Assembly (NCBI GenBank): GCA_049325415.1
Contig: JBMOLL010000120.1
Span: 1-36,259, forward strand
Source of the DNA: JBMOLL01 sp049325415
GTDB lineage: Bacteria > Bacteroidota > Bacteroidia > Bacteroidales > GCA-2748055
Direction of reading: 5' to 3'
DNA: 36,259 nucleotides
Shown here: positions 14,511-23,045 of the stretch, in pieces
Position numbering within the stretch: position 1 is the first letter of the stretch
Layout of the letters: each line of letters begins with the position of its first letter
Made by a program: the position numbers and the translations under genes
Notes under the pieces: model-generated
The model's input: only the letters and a program-made list of their open reading frames with translations
The model's database searches: none
Told to the model about the DNA's origin: nothing

Positions 14511-15785
14511 CTATAAATCATTAGTGCTGAACCACATATTCCCTCCCTGGTTTCCGAATAAATCGATATAACCTAAGCCGATGCCGGCTATTCTATCCAA
14601 CTCAATCGGAGTTTCCAGGGTTATATTATAGTAATTGTAATCAGGATCGGTCGGGCTTGACTCTTTAGATCGGATTTCAAGAAGTTGTTGATTATCTGTT
14701 CCGTTTATTGATACCTGAATACCTGTCTTCATCAGCTTTCTTGGATCCACGATGGTTCCGTCCGGAAACTGATATTCCAATTCAATATTAGTTACCTGGT
14801 TCCCGGAATTGGTTCGTAGTCTTGGGATGACCAAAACCCAATAGTCAAGCATGTCAATGTTGGAATAGTTAAATGTAAATTCCTTGTTGTCAATATGTAG
14901 CGTGTATTCACCCTCAGCAAAAGCAGAGGACTGCGCATCGAATCCATGTGAGAAATTGACCTTAAAATAGGAATTATTACTGTAGGAGTTACCGGTATTG
15001 ATAATATCGGGATAAGGATTTCCGGATGGTCCGGAAAGGGTGGCGTTTTCAGGTATGCTATTATCTGTGGATGATACAAGGCTCACGGGTCCTTCCATAA
15101 AAAAACTGTAAATGATCGCAAACTGATCTTCAGGCAGGAGTTCAGCATCTGTTTCATTTAATCCCCAATTCCCGGCCCTGAAATTCTGAACCAGATATAT
15201 ATCAATCATGCTGTTCTGAAGAACATCAGGAGTTCCGTCATTATTCATGTCGATATTTTTGGCAAGCGATTTATAGTAGGACCCGACCTGCTGCATAAAA
15301 CGGATCTCATCCCCGGTAAGAACAATTTCTTCGCCAACAGGATCATTTGCAGGAATGACTCGATCCCCGTCAAGAGTTAAGGTAGACAGATCAATTTCAG
15401 AATACTCGCTTTCAACGCCCATCAGAGGCAGGAAATTCATACCGCCCGCAAACAGGTTCCCGATAAACTCATAATTTTCTGTAAGAAAAACGATTGCCGT
15501 TGCACTGCCCAACGGAGCCCGACCCGAAAAAGAACCGTCATTCTGAATATTCACAAGATCAAACTCCTTCCCGTAGAATATAAGAACCTTCTTTGCATCT
15601 GACAGACTATAAATTCCGGCTGAATCAGGCAGAGCGCCAGTTGATTTCCTGGATGAAGAAGAAATTTTCCCTTTTATAGCCACTTTCTTCACAAAATAGA
15701 AGTCCTTGTCACAACCGGTGGAAATCAACACGAATACAAGAATAAACACCAGGCTGCAAACGGATAAAACTTTCCTGCTTTTCAT
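14511..15785 (-). CDS. Lipoprotein of unknown function with a DxNxDGxPD calcium-type motif
   Basis: A 424-residue protein with a lipoprotein signal peptide: basic MKSRK, a hydrophobic core, and VLISTGC with the acylated Cys near residue 25. A Ser-rich linker follows. Near residue 180 the segment DMNNDGTPDVL resembles a thrombospondin type 3/dockerin-like calcium loop. The C-terminal 200 residues are Asn-, Tyr- and Ser-rich beta-type sequence. No family is recognised; it is not an obvious SusD, TonB-dependent receptor or peptidase. A possible promoter lies upstream on the same strand, TTTG at 15821-15824 and TAATCTCG at 15792-15799, but the -7 match is poor. Likely a surface or periplasm-facing lipoprotein. 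Confidence 0.75.
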   Translation of the reverse strand: MKSRKVLSVCSLVFILVFVLISTGCDKDFYFVKKVAIKGKISSSSRKSTGALPDSAGIYSLSDAKKVLIFYGKEFDLVNIQNDGSFSGRAPLGSATAIVFLTENYEFIGNLFAGGMNFLPLMGVESEYSEIDLSTLTLDGDRVIPANDPVGEEIVLTGDEIRFMQQVGSYYKSLAKNIDMNNDGTPDVLQNSMIDIYLVQNFRAGNWGLNETDAELLPEDQFAIIYSFFMEGPVSLVSSTDNSIPENATLSGPSGNPYPDIINTGNSYSNNSYFKVNFSHGFDAQSSAFAEGEYTLHIDNKEFTFNYSNIDMLDYWVLVIPRLRTNSGNQVTNIELEYQFPDGTIVDPRKLMKTGIQVSINGTDNQQLLEIRSKESSPTDPDYNYYNITLETPIELDRIAGIGLGYIDLFGNQGGNMWFSTNDL

Positions 15786-16130
15786 TTACTGCGAGATTAG
15801 TGATTTGTGCTTTAAAAATTCAAAGTGCATCAGTTAGCCAGAAATGCCATTGTTGTCTATCCGGCTCATTATCTGTTGAATATCTTGTACTGTGATAAAG
15901 AAGAGCCTTAAAAGAAAACCGGAATTCTACATTGCAAGATAATCAAAGATGTAAATGCGCTTTCATTGCTTCTGTTTTTCTTTTGTAACCTTCCTGGATT
16001 CAATATTTCGAATCTGGCTGAAGTAATAGAATTCATTAGTCGCCCGTAATTCAAGGAATCCCGTGCATCAGAAAGGTCCGGGATGCAGATTTTTGCCCCG
16101 GTAAACAGCTGCTCTTTTCCAGCAGAATCT

Positions 16131-16138
16131 TATTTTTG
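16131..16138 (+). promoter_or_regulatory. Putative promoter -7 element of the polytopic membrane protein gene
   Basis: TATTTTTG, a full consensus match, 18 bases before the ATG at 16157. No good -33 element is seen. The rest of the 371-base gap 15786-16156 shows no gene, repeat or tRNA. Confidence 0.45.
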
Positions 16139-16156
16139 TTCCAGAACCGTCTTTCT

Positions 16157-17296
16157 ATGAAAAACCCGGAAAAAATTACAGCATTCAGCCTTTTGCTGGT
16201 CATCAACTTCTTCTTCAGCTGGAAATACCTCGACCGTTTCACTGATTGGTCCTTGCTGCTCAGCGTTGCCCTGACCCTGATTTATATCGCCGGCTGGATA
16301 CTCTCCGCCAAATTGCCCTACAAAAAGATTTATACCTGGCTGGCTGCCGGCATCGTGGTGGTATATGCTACAGGGATGGTCCTCGCTTTTCACAGATTTC
16401 CGGTTTCCGGACTAAATGTTGACCGTTGGAGCGTGATCAGCTCTTTCTGGGAAAATTTCAATCAGGGGCTTTATCCCTATAAAGCAAGATCGCACATGGG
16501 CAATTATCCAGGGCCCATGCCCTTCTATTTTATTCTTGCCTATCCTTTTCTTTCGCTGGGAGAACTTGGCTACCTGAGTATTGCAGGCTTCCTCCTGCTG
16601 GCTTTTCTCCTCCTGAGAATGAAAAACATGACCGCCGTATTTTCACTTGTTTTCCTGGTAACCTCTCCCCTGACAGCCTGGGAGATCCTCTCCCGAAGCA
16701 CCATTCTTGTCAATACAACACTCGTATTACTGTATGTCATCCTGCTTCTTAAATACCGCATTGACCGACCACTGAACCTTTTCCTCTTCGCCATTGCCGG
16801 CGGCTTACTGCTTTCCACACGATCGGTCTTTATTTTGAGCTACCTCTTTCTGGTCATCCTTTTCCTGAAAAACAAAGAGTTTTCTGTTTGGAAAATTGCA
16901 GCCGGAGGCCTGACCCTGTTGCTGGTCTTTATTCTTACCTTTCTTCCCTTTGTTCTACCCTTTCCCGGCGAGTTCAGGGAGATGAATCCCTTTACTATCC
17001 AGTCCTCTTTCCTGATCCCTTCCGGTTACATTCCGCTCTTCCTTGCTCTTACGGTTGCGGTAGGCCTGATGCGTGGCGGAGAAGACCGGGTATGGCTATT
17101 TAACGGGGTGATCTATTTCCTGGTCATCTTCATCTATTTTGTTTACTGCAGTTTCAGTGCCGGTTTAAAAGAGGCCTATTTCGGAAGTGCAGCCGATATC
17201 TCTTACTTCATCTTTGCCGTTCCTTTTTTGCTGTATGCTCAGGCAAAAGCCACAACAGGTAAAACCGGGCAAAAAACGCGGCTTCATGCCCGTTAA
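16157..17296 (+). CDS. Polytopic membrane protein, possibly GT-C-type glycosyltransferase
   Basis: A 379-residue protein with about ten hydrophobic segments. The first large loop contains VDRWSVISSFWENFNQGLYP, then NYPGPMPFYFILAYPF. The Asp-Arg-Trp with a following aromatic/Pro-rich loop resembles the catalytic loop of GT-C membrane glycosyltransferases, but no family-defining motif is certain. The ATG at 16157 (MKNPEKI) is preferred over one at 16136, which lies inside the -7 promoter element. It ends 47 bases before the dCMP deaminase start, and a promoter lies in that gap, so the two need not be co-transcribed. Confidence 0.65.
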   Translation: MKNPEKITAFSLLLVINFFFSWKYLDRFTDWSLLLSVALTLIYIAGWILSAKLPYKKIYTWLAAGIVVVYATGMVLAFHRFPVSGLNVDRWSVISSFWENFNQGLYPYKARSHMGNYPGPMPFYFILAYPFLSLGELGYLSIAGFLLLAFLLLRMKNMTAVFSLVFLVTSPLTAWEILSRSTILVNTTLVLLYVILLLKYRIDRPLNLFLFAIAGGLLLSTRSVFILSYLFLVILFLKNKEFSVWKIAAGGLTLLLVFILTFLPFVLPFPGEFREMNPFTIQSSFLIPSGYIPLFLALTVAVGLMRGGEDRVWLFNGVIYFLVIFIYFVYCSFSAGLKEAYFGSAADISYFIFAVPFLLYAQAKATTGKTGQKTRLHAR

Positions 17297-17310
17297 CGGT
17301 TCAATTCTTG

Positions 17311-17318
17311 TATATTTG
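17311..17318 (+). promoter_or_regulatory. Putative promoter -7 element of the dCMP deaminase-ctpA operon
   Basis: TATATTTG followed by CA, a full consensus match, 25 bases before the ATG at 17344. Confidence 0.5.
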
Positions 17319-17343
17319 CATCTTACCTGATATTCATCTGAAA

Positions 17344-17787
17344 ATGTCCCTTTCCGGAGAAAAGCAACAGCTGATCGATAAGCGCTACCTCAAAATGGCC
17401 CGAATCTGGGGAACCAACTCCTATTGTAAACGCAGGCAGGTCGGTGCGCTGATTGTTAAAGATAAAATGATCATTTCGGATGGGTATAACGGTACTCCTG
17501 CCGGATTTGAAAACAACTGCGAAGATGATGAGTACAGGACCAAGCCCTATGTCCTTCATGCTGAAGCAAACGCCATCACCAAAGTGGCCAAATCAAACAA
17601 CAGTAGTGAAGGTTCAACGTTATATGTAACAACATCCCCCTGTATGGAGTGCTCCAAACTGATCATTCAGGCAGGTATCCGCAGGGTGGTTTTTGTAGAA
17701 AAATATACCCGCACCGACGGACTTGATCTGTTGGAACGGGCTGATGTGGAAATCGTTCATATTCCAGATATAAGTGATGGAGAGTAA
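17344..17787 (+). CDS. dCMP deaminase family protein
   Basis: A 147-residue zinc deaminase. The zinc/catalytic motif HAEANAI lies near residue 80 and the second zinc motif TSPCMECSKLI near residue 105. The N-terminal MARIWGTNSYCKRRQVGALI is typical of the ComEB/dCMP deaminase group. The enzyme converts dCMP to dUMP for thymidylate synthesis. The ATG at 17344 gives the expected N-terminus; an ATG at 17308 would overlap the promoter. Its last 11 bases overlap the start of the S41 protease gene, so the two are probably translationally coupled, a common Bacteroidota pairing. Confidence 0.9.
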   Translation: MSLSGEKQQLIDKRYLKMARIWGTNSYCKRRQVGALIVKDKMIISDGYNGTPAGFENNCEDDEYRTKPYVLHAEANAITKVAKSNNSSEGSTLYVTTSPCMECSKLIIQAGIRRVVFVEKYTRTDGLDLLERADVEIVHIPDISDGE

Positions 17788-19435
17788 TCAGAACAAACTC
17801 AGGATATACCTTCCCCTGATCATCGCGGCTGCGGTGATCGCCGGGGTTTTTCTCGGCAATGTTTTTGCCACACTCAGGTTGAAGTTCATCAGTAATGAAA
17901 TTTCAAGAGAAACGTTTACCTCCAGGCAGAAAAGCGGAAGCGGGTTCACCCTTAACCCGAAAACCGACAAGGTCAGTGCTGCACTGTACTATGTGCTCAA
18001 TGAATACGTGGATACTATTTCTGCGAACCGGATCGATGAAGCTGTAATGCCCGCTATCACCGAAGAACTCGACCCCCACTCGGTGTACATTCCTGCCTCT
18101 GATTTCCAGAAGTATAACGAACCCCTGACCGGGAATTTCAGCGGCATCGGAGTACAGTTCAATATGGCCGATGATACGGTCGCAATAATCAACACGATTC
18201 CCAACGGACCGTCTGAAATAGTAGGAATTCTTCCGGGCGACAGGATCATTGCCATTAACGATTCAGTTGTGGCAGGTGTCAATATGCCCAGCGACGATAT
18301 TGTGAAGATGCTCAAAGGAGAAAAAGGGACTACGGTAAGGGTAAGTATTCTGAGGCGGGGTGAACCCAAACCGATTGAATTTTCAATCATACGCGATGAT
18401 ATCCCTCTTTACAGCGTGGATGTTTCCTACATGATAGATAATGAAACCGGCTACATCAAGATCAGTCAGTTTGCCCAAACCACCTACCAGGAGTTTATGG
18501 AAGCCGTAGCAAAATTAAAGGCCCAGGGGATGAACAAACTCATTCTCGACCTGAGAAGTAACGGCGGGGGGATTATGGAGGCTGCGATAAAGATTGCCGA
18601 CGAATTCCTGAAAGAAGGTCAGCTGATTGTCTATACCCAGGGACGGGCCCGGCCAAGGAATGAAGACAGGGCAACATCACGGGGTATTCTCGAGAACGAT
18701 AAACTGGTGATCCTTATCGACGAATATTCAGCCTCAGCCAGTGAGATCCTGGCAGGTGCAATCCAGGATAATGACAGGGGACTGATCATCGGCCGGAGAT
18801 CTTTCGGCAAGGGTCTGGTGCAGGAACAGATGCGCTTTACCGACGGAAGTGCCCTTCGTCTGACAGTAGCTCGCTATTACACCCCTACCGGACGCAGCAT
18901 CCAGAAACCCTATACCAACGATAAAAGAGATTACTATCTCGATATCGACAACCGCTATATTCATGGCGAACTGACTTCCCGTGACAGTATACACTTTGCA
19001 GATTCACTTAAATTCATCACTCCTGGTGGCAAGGTAGTTTATGGGGGAGGAGGGATCATGCCCGACATATTCGTTCCTATTGACACCGTCGGTGTAACCG
19101 CTTATTTTAATCGGGTGAGAAGCCTGGGGCTGATCTATCGCTTTGCCTTTGCCTATTCCGATAAGCATCGTGAACAGCTGAATGGCTTCACTAAAGCAGA
19201 GGAAATCGACGACTATCTCTCAGATCAGAATCTGCTCAATCAGTTTATTAGCTATGCCGGAGAAAAAGGCGTTAAACCGGATTACAAACAGATCAAGGAA
19301 TCTCAGGATCTAATTCTGATCCAGCTGAAAGCCTATATTGCCCGGAATATCATCGACAACAATGGTTTTTACCCCATCATTCAGAAAATTGACAATACGC
19401 TGGAAATAGCCATAGATACGATGAAACAGGAATAA
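17777..19435 (+). CDS. C-terminal processing peptidase, S41 family
   Basis: A 552-residue protein. An N-terminal membrane anchor spans residues 9-30. A PDZ domain lies at about 100-190 (FSGIGVQFNMADDTVAIIN, GILPGDRIIAIND). The S41 protease core has ILDLRSNGGGIMEAA, the catalytic Ser in EYSASASEILAGAIQDN and the catalytic Lys in RSFGKGLVQ. A C-terminal helical extension follows. It should act in the periplasm, cutting proteins near their C-termini. A GTG at 17774 directly precedes the ATG at 17777; the ATG is chosen. It overlaps the dCMP deaminase gene by 11 bases. Confidence 0.93.
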   Translation: MESNQNKLRIYLPLIIAAAVIAGVFLGNVFATLRLKFISNEISRETFTSRQKSGSGFTLNPKTDKVSAALYYVLNEYVDTISANRIDEAVMPAITEELDPHSVYIPASDFQKYNEPLTGNFSGIGVQFNMADDTVAIINTIPNGPSEIVGILPGDRIIAINDSVVAGVNMPSDDIVKMLKGEKGTTVRVSILRRGEPKPIEFSIIRDDIPLYSVDVSYMIDNETGYIKISQFAQTTYQEFMEAVAKLKAQGMNKLILDLRSNGGGIMEAAIKIADEFLKEGQLIVYTQGRARPRNEDRATSRGILENDKLVILIDEYSASASEILAGAIQDNDRGLIIGRRSFGKGLVQEQMRFTDGSALRLTVARYYTPTGRSIQKPYTNDKRDYYLDIDNRYIHGELTSRDSIHFADSLKFITPGGKVVYGGGGIMPDIFVPIDTVGVTAYFNRVRSLGLIYRFAFAYSDKHREQLNGFTKAEEIDDYLSDQNLLNQFISYAGEKGVKPDYKQIKESQDLILIQLKAYIARNIIDNNGFYPIIQKIDNTLEIAIDTMKQE

Positions 19436-19515
19436 AAACATATCCGGATTAAACCTTTTTCTCAGCCTGCAATCTAAGAGTCAGAAAAACAATAACCGCA
19501 CAAACAATTTGCATT

Positions 19516-20034
19516 ATGAAAAATCTGACAAAAAGAGTAATCGTTCTGATGACCATGGCCCTTCTGGCTACTTCGGTTTCTTTCGCCCAACCCGGAAGAG
19601 GAATGGGCCCCTGTGGAGGCGCAAACATGGGCAATGCCCAGGCTCCCGACGGACAGATGCAGTGCAGGATTCCCGATCTTACTGAAGACCAGCAAACCAA
19701 AATCGATGCACTGAGGGTAGAACATTACAAAGCCGTACAACCTCTTCGCAACCAGCTTAATGAGATCCAGGCAAAATACAGGACACTGATGACAACGGAT
19801 CCTGTCGACACCAAAGCCGTGGACAAACTGATCGACGAAAGAACCAGCCTCATGAATAAAATGATGAAGCTGAATGCAGCTCACCGCGCTCAGGTAAGAT
19901 CTCTCCTCACTGATGAACAGAAGATCAGTTATGACAGGATGGGTTCAGGTCGCGGTATGGGAATGGGACAACGTGGACCTCGCGGACAGCGTGGATTCGG
20001 TGGTGGATATGGAAACTGCCCGATGAGAAACTGA
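19516..20034 (+). CDS. Spy/CpxP-like periplasmic protein
   Basis: A 172-residue protein with a signal peptide (MKNLTKRVIVLMTMALLATS, cleaved near SFAQ). A Gly/Met/Cys segment follows, then an all-helical region at about 52-135 containing LTEDQQTKIDAL and SLLTDEQK. These are LTxxQ-type repeats typical of Spy/CpxP/heavy-metal-sensor proteins. The C-terminal 30 residues are rich in Gly and Arg, with a final Cys-Pro-Met-Arg-Asn. Family members are periplasmic chaperones or stress sensors; metal binding through the Met/Cys-rich ends is possible but unproven. A terminator follows at once. Confidence 0.75.
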   Translation: MKNLTKRVIVLMTMALLATSVSFAQPGRGMGPCGGANMGNAQAPDGQMQCRIPDLTEDQQTKIDALRVEHYKAVQPLRNQLNEIQAKYRTLMTTDPVDTKAVDKLIDERTSLMNKMMKLNAAHRAQVRSLLTDEQKISYDRMGSGRGMGMGQRGPRGQRGFGGGYGNCPMRN

Positions 20035-20041
20035 TTTTACG

Positions 20042-20102
20042 GGCCTGCCTGCATCCCAACAAATGATTCTTACATTCCATAAAGGCCGGCAGGCCTTTTT
20101 TT
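20042..20102 (+). terminator. Terminator after the Spy/CpxP-like gene
   Basis: GGCCTGCC (20042-20049) can pair with GGCAGGCC (20088-20095). Alternatively AAAGGCC-GGCA-GGCCTTT forms a compact 7-bp hairpin. A run of seven Ts follows. It abuts the stop of the converging hydrolase gene. Confidence 0.75.
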
Positions 20103-20910
20103 ATTGACATTCCTTCAGAAACTGCTCCAGTTCCCGGTACAGGGTCTCGGGTTCCTCAACAAAGCCCATATGCCCTGATTCCGGAAGCCTTACCACCTTC
20201 CCGTCCCGGTTCAGTTCGCTGAGACGGGAAAAAACGGCCTCAGGAATATAATTGTCCCTGGCACCTCCTACCAGCATCAGCGGAACCTTCAAAGCAGCAA
20301 GTACTGCAGAATGATCCGGCCGGACCTTCATACCGTTGAGTAGCGCAATCATCCCTTCATCGGGTGTCTTAAGGGCAATCTGCTTTGCCCGGTCAATTTC
20401 AGACGCAAAACTTTCGAGGTGCGTATCTGAAAAAGCCCTGGGGATATTTACAGAAATAATCTGTTGCTTTTTTCCACATTTCACCAGGGCTATTTCCCGG
20501 TCGCGGTTTAGCTTCTTTTCCTCGCTATCGGCAAAACAGGTGGAATGAATCAGCCCCAGCCCCGACAGTCTTTGCGGAAAGGCTGCCGCAAAAGCCATGG
20601 CAACATATCCGCCCATCGAATGTCCCAGCACACAGGCCCGGCCAGCATGTTCGGCATCCAGAACAGCAACAACAGCCTCAGCAAGCTCCTCCATACGGTG
20701 GATCTCCCCCCAGGTCCCCGACTTTCCGTGCCCGGGGAGGTCGGGTATGATGACTTTCCGGTTCCCGGTAAAACGACGGTAAAAAGGATCCCAGATTTCT
20801 CCCGACTCCAGGTAACCATGAAGAAAGACGATCACCTGTCCCTTTCCTTCGGTAAGGTAAGGAAGCTTAATGTCCCTGAAGCTGATAACTTTTTCCATCC
20901 TTCCACTCAC
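20101..20910 (-). CDS. Alpha/beta hydrolase
   Basis: A 269-residue alpha/beta hydrolase fold protein. The oxyanion-region motif VIVFLHGYLESGEIW lies near residue 28 and PDLPGHGKS near 57. The nucleophile elbow GHSMGGYVAM has its Ser near 98, the acid is probably in GGARDNYIP, and the catalytic His is in ESGHMGF near 248. The substrate is not predictable. The GTG at 20910 overlaps the TGA of the upstream aminopeptidase gene (GTGA), implying translational coupling; an ATG at 20898 is an alternative start. Confidence 0.85.
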   Translation of the reverse strand: MSGRMEKVISFRDIKLPYLTEGKGQVIVFLHGYLESGEIWDPFYRRFTGNRKVIIPDLPGHGKSGTWGEIHRMEELAEAVVAVLDAEHAGRACVLGHSMGGYVAMAFAAAFPQRLSGLGLIHSTCFADSEEKKLNRDREIALVKCGKKQQIISVNIPRAFSDTHLESFASEIDRAKQIALKTPDEGMIALLNGMKVRPDHSAVLAALKVPLMLVGGARDNYIPEAVFSRLSELNRDGKVVRLPESGHMGFVEEPETLYRELEQFLKECQ

Positions 20911-22196
20911 CGGTTCATCAGATCCTCAATTTCATCCGGTTCTATCGGCAGACTGGCCATCAGATCGACCGGATCGCCGGAAGTAATCAGGATATCGTTT
21001 TCCAGCCTGATAGCGATTCCCTCCTCAGGAATATAAATAGCCGGTTCGCAACTGAAGACCATTCCTTCTGCAAAGGTTACAGAAAGGTCATAGGGATCAT
21101 GCACATCAAGTCCGATGCAATGTGAGGTGCCGTGCATATAATAAACTTTCCAGAGAGGATCGGAGGGATTTCTCCTTTTTGCTTCTTCAGCGGTATAGAG
21201 ACCAAGCCGTATATGCTCTTCCTCCCAGAGTTTCCCCACGGCTTCATTGAACTCATTGAGACGGGTTCCCGGTCTCATCATGGCAATGGAGGCTTTCAAT
21301 ACCCTGAGGTTGGCTTCATACAATTCCCTTTGTCGCGGTGTAAACCTCCCGTTTAAAGGTATAGTCCGGGTACAGTCAGCGGCATAATGCCCCACTTCCG
21401 CTCCGAAATCAATCAGAACCAGCTCACCGTCTTTACATACCCGGCTGTTCTCATTATAATGAAGGGTAAGGGCCCTTTCTCCACCGGCAACAATGGGAGG
21501 ATAGGCATGACCTTCTGATCCGGAGGCCAGAAAATGAAATGACAGGTGCGCTTCTATTTCATATTCCATCATCTCCGGTTTCACCTCCGGCAACAGCTTC
21601 CGGAAAGCATGTTCGGTAACCTGGCAGGCTTCGCGTATACGGGTTATCTCCTCCGGCTCTTTGAGAATCCTTAAACGGGTCATAATCGGCGCCAGCCGCC
21701 CCGTTCCATGAGCCGGGAATTTGCCGGTGAGCATCCCTGCAAGCTCCTCATCAGCACTTCTAACCGCAGGATGAAATTTGTTGTATTCGTTCAGGTTGAA
21801 CATCAGGGTATCGTGAATGGCAATCACATCGGCAACAACAGGAAAGAATTCCTCCATCCACCGGACATTGTGTATGCCTGAAATTTCACTGGCTGAATCC
21901 GGATTAAGCTTTTTCCCGAACCAGATCTCGTTTTTTGCTGTCGTTCTTTTTATAAAAAGGATCTCCCTCTGGTTTGGATCAGGGTGGAACGGAGCCAGCA
22001 TGACAATGCAGTCCTCCTGGTTTATTCCAGTCAGGTAATAGAAGTCGGAATGCTGACGGAACGGGTAGTACTGATCGCCGTTTCTGGGCATTTCATGGCT
22101 CGCACAAAAAAAGGCTACGGAACCTTTCTGCAAATACCTGTATAATTTAGATCGATTCTTAATAAAGAACTCCTGGGGCAAATTAGCGGTTTTCAT
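20907..22196 (-). CDS. Xaa-Pro aminopeptidase (aminopeptidase P, M24B), first paralogue
   Basis: A 429-residue protein. The N-terminal AMP_N-type domain (about 1-150) has FFIKNR and YYPFRQHSDFYYLTG. The pita-bread metallopeptidase domain has all expected metal ligands: Asp in LVLIDFGAE, Asp in AADCTRTIP, His in MHGTSHCIGLDVHD, Glu in SCEPAIYIP and Glu in AIRLENDILI. It removes N-terminal residues before proline using two metal ions. The start at 22196 (MKTANLPQEFF) resembles homologues; an ATG 9 bases upstream is possible. It overlaps the hydrolase gene downstream by 4 bases. Confidence 0.92.
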   Translation of the reverse strand: MKTANLPQEFFIKNRSKLYRYLQKGSVAFFCASHEMPRNGDQYYPFRQHSDFYYLTGINQEDCIVMLAPFHPDPNQREILFIKRTTAKNEIWFGKKLNPDSASEISGIHNVRWMEEFFPVVADVIAIHDTLMFNLNEYNKFHPAVRSADEELAGMLTGKFPAHGTGRLAPIMTRLRILKEPEEITRIREACQVTEHAFRKLLPEVKPEMMEYEIEAHLSFHFLASGSEGHAYPPIVAGGERALTLHYNENSRVCKDGELVLIDFGAEVGHYAADCTRTIPLNGRFTPRQRELYEANLRVLKASIAMMRPGTRLNEFNEAVGKLWEEEHIRLGLYTAEEAKRRNPSDPLWKVYYMHGTSHCIGLDVHDPYDLSVTFAEGMVFSCEPAIYIPEEGIAIRLENDILITSGDPVDLMASLPIEPDEIEDLMNR

Positions 22197-22287
22197 GACA
22201 TACATGTTTCAGTAATTCAACAATTCATCTCCGGTGCAGGTGCTGTAGGATATATTTAGAACCCTGCATATGATTAATAATAATACA

Positions 22288-22295
22288 TATATTTG
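22288..22295 (+). promoter_or_regulatory. Putative promoter -7 element of the sdhCAB operon
   Basis: TATATTTG, a full consensus match in an AT-rich stretch, giving a leader of about 60 bases before sdhC. Confidence 0.5.
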
Positions 22296-22358
22296 TTTTC
22301 GAACGCTTCGGAAACAGGCGTTGCTGCAATTTAGATAACTTATTTTAATTCTATTCAT

Positions 22359-23021
22359 ATGACCTCCGTTTTCACCTCATCGATCGGAAAGAAGCTTCTG
22401 ATGTCGCTGGCCGGGTTTTTCCTTGTGCTTTTCTTGCTGGTTCACATGAGCATCAATCTCCTGCTGATCCTGGCAGATGACAGCATGGTCTATAACCGTG
22501 CAGCACATTTTATGAGTACAAACCTGGCCGTCAAAGTTTTTGAGGTCGTCCTTTTTGGCGGACTTCTGTTACACATTATCTATGCCCTGATCCTGCAGGT
22601 TCAGAACTGGATCTCCAGGCCTAAAGGATACCGAAGGAACAATCATTCCCAGGAATCATTCTTCTCCAAGTACATGATTCATACGGCTGCAATTATTTTT
22701 GTTTTTCTAGCCATCCATATGATGGACTTCTATTTCAAGGCCAAATTTGGCCATGCTCCCGAGATTACCTTCAACGGGGTCAGGATGCATGATTTTGCCT
22801 CGGAGGTGCAGGACAAGTTCCATATCAGCGGCTTTGTCATCTTCTATATTGCCGCTTTCATCTTCCTGGGTTTTCACCTGGTTCACGGTTTTCATTCCTT
22901 TTTTAAAACCATCGGGATCGGCAACAAAAAGCTCTCAACTTTTTTCGAAATTCTGGCCGTAATCTATGCGATCATTATTGTCGGTGGGTTTTCAGCCATT
23001 CCGCTCTTCATCTACTTTTGA
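22359..23021 (+). CDS. sdhC: Succinate dehydrogenase/fumarate reductase cytochrome b subunit
   Basis: A 220-residue membrane protein with five hydrophobic helices. It begins with SSIGKKLLMSLAGFFLVLF; candidate haem-ligand His residues are in LLVHMSINL, LLLHIIYAL, FLAIHMMDF and LGFHLVHGF. This single-subunit, two-haem architecture is the type B form found in Bacteroidota and Wolinella. It anchors the complex and exchanges electrons with quinone. It is followed by sdhA after 24 bases. Confidence 0.93.
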   Translation: MTSVFTSSIGKKLLMSLAGFFLVLFLLVHMSINLLLILADDSMVYNRAAHFMSTNLAVKVFEVVLFGGLLLHIIYALILQVQNWISRPKGYRRNNHSQESFFSKYMIHTAAIIFVFLAIHMMDFYFKAKFGHAPEITFNGVRMHDFASEVQDKFHISGFVIFYIAAFIFLGFHLVHGFHSFFKTIGIGNKKLSTFFEILAVIYAIIIVGGFSAIPLFIYF

Positions 23022-23045
23022 TAAACTGTTCTAATCAACTATTCA

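Noticed and set aside
13873..14571. Plus-strand open frame of 232 codons with internal repeats
   Set aside because: It starts inside the tRNA-Leu gene and its protein repeats simply translate the tandem tRNA-derived DNA units and terminators. There is no ribosome binding site or family likeness.
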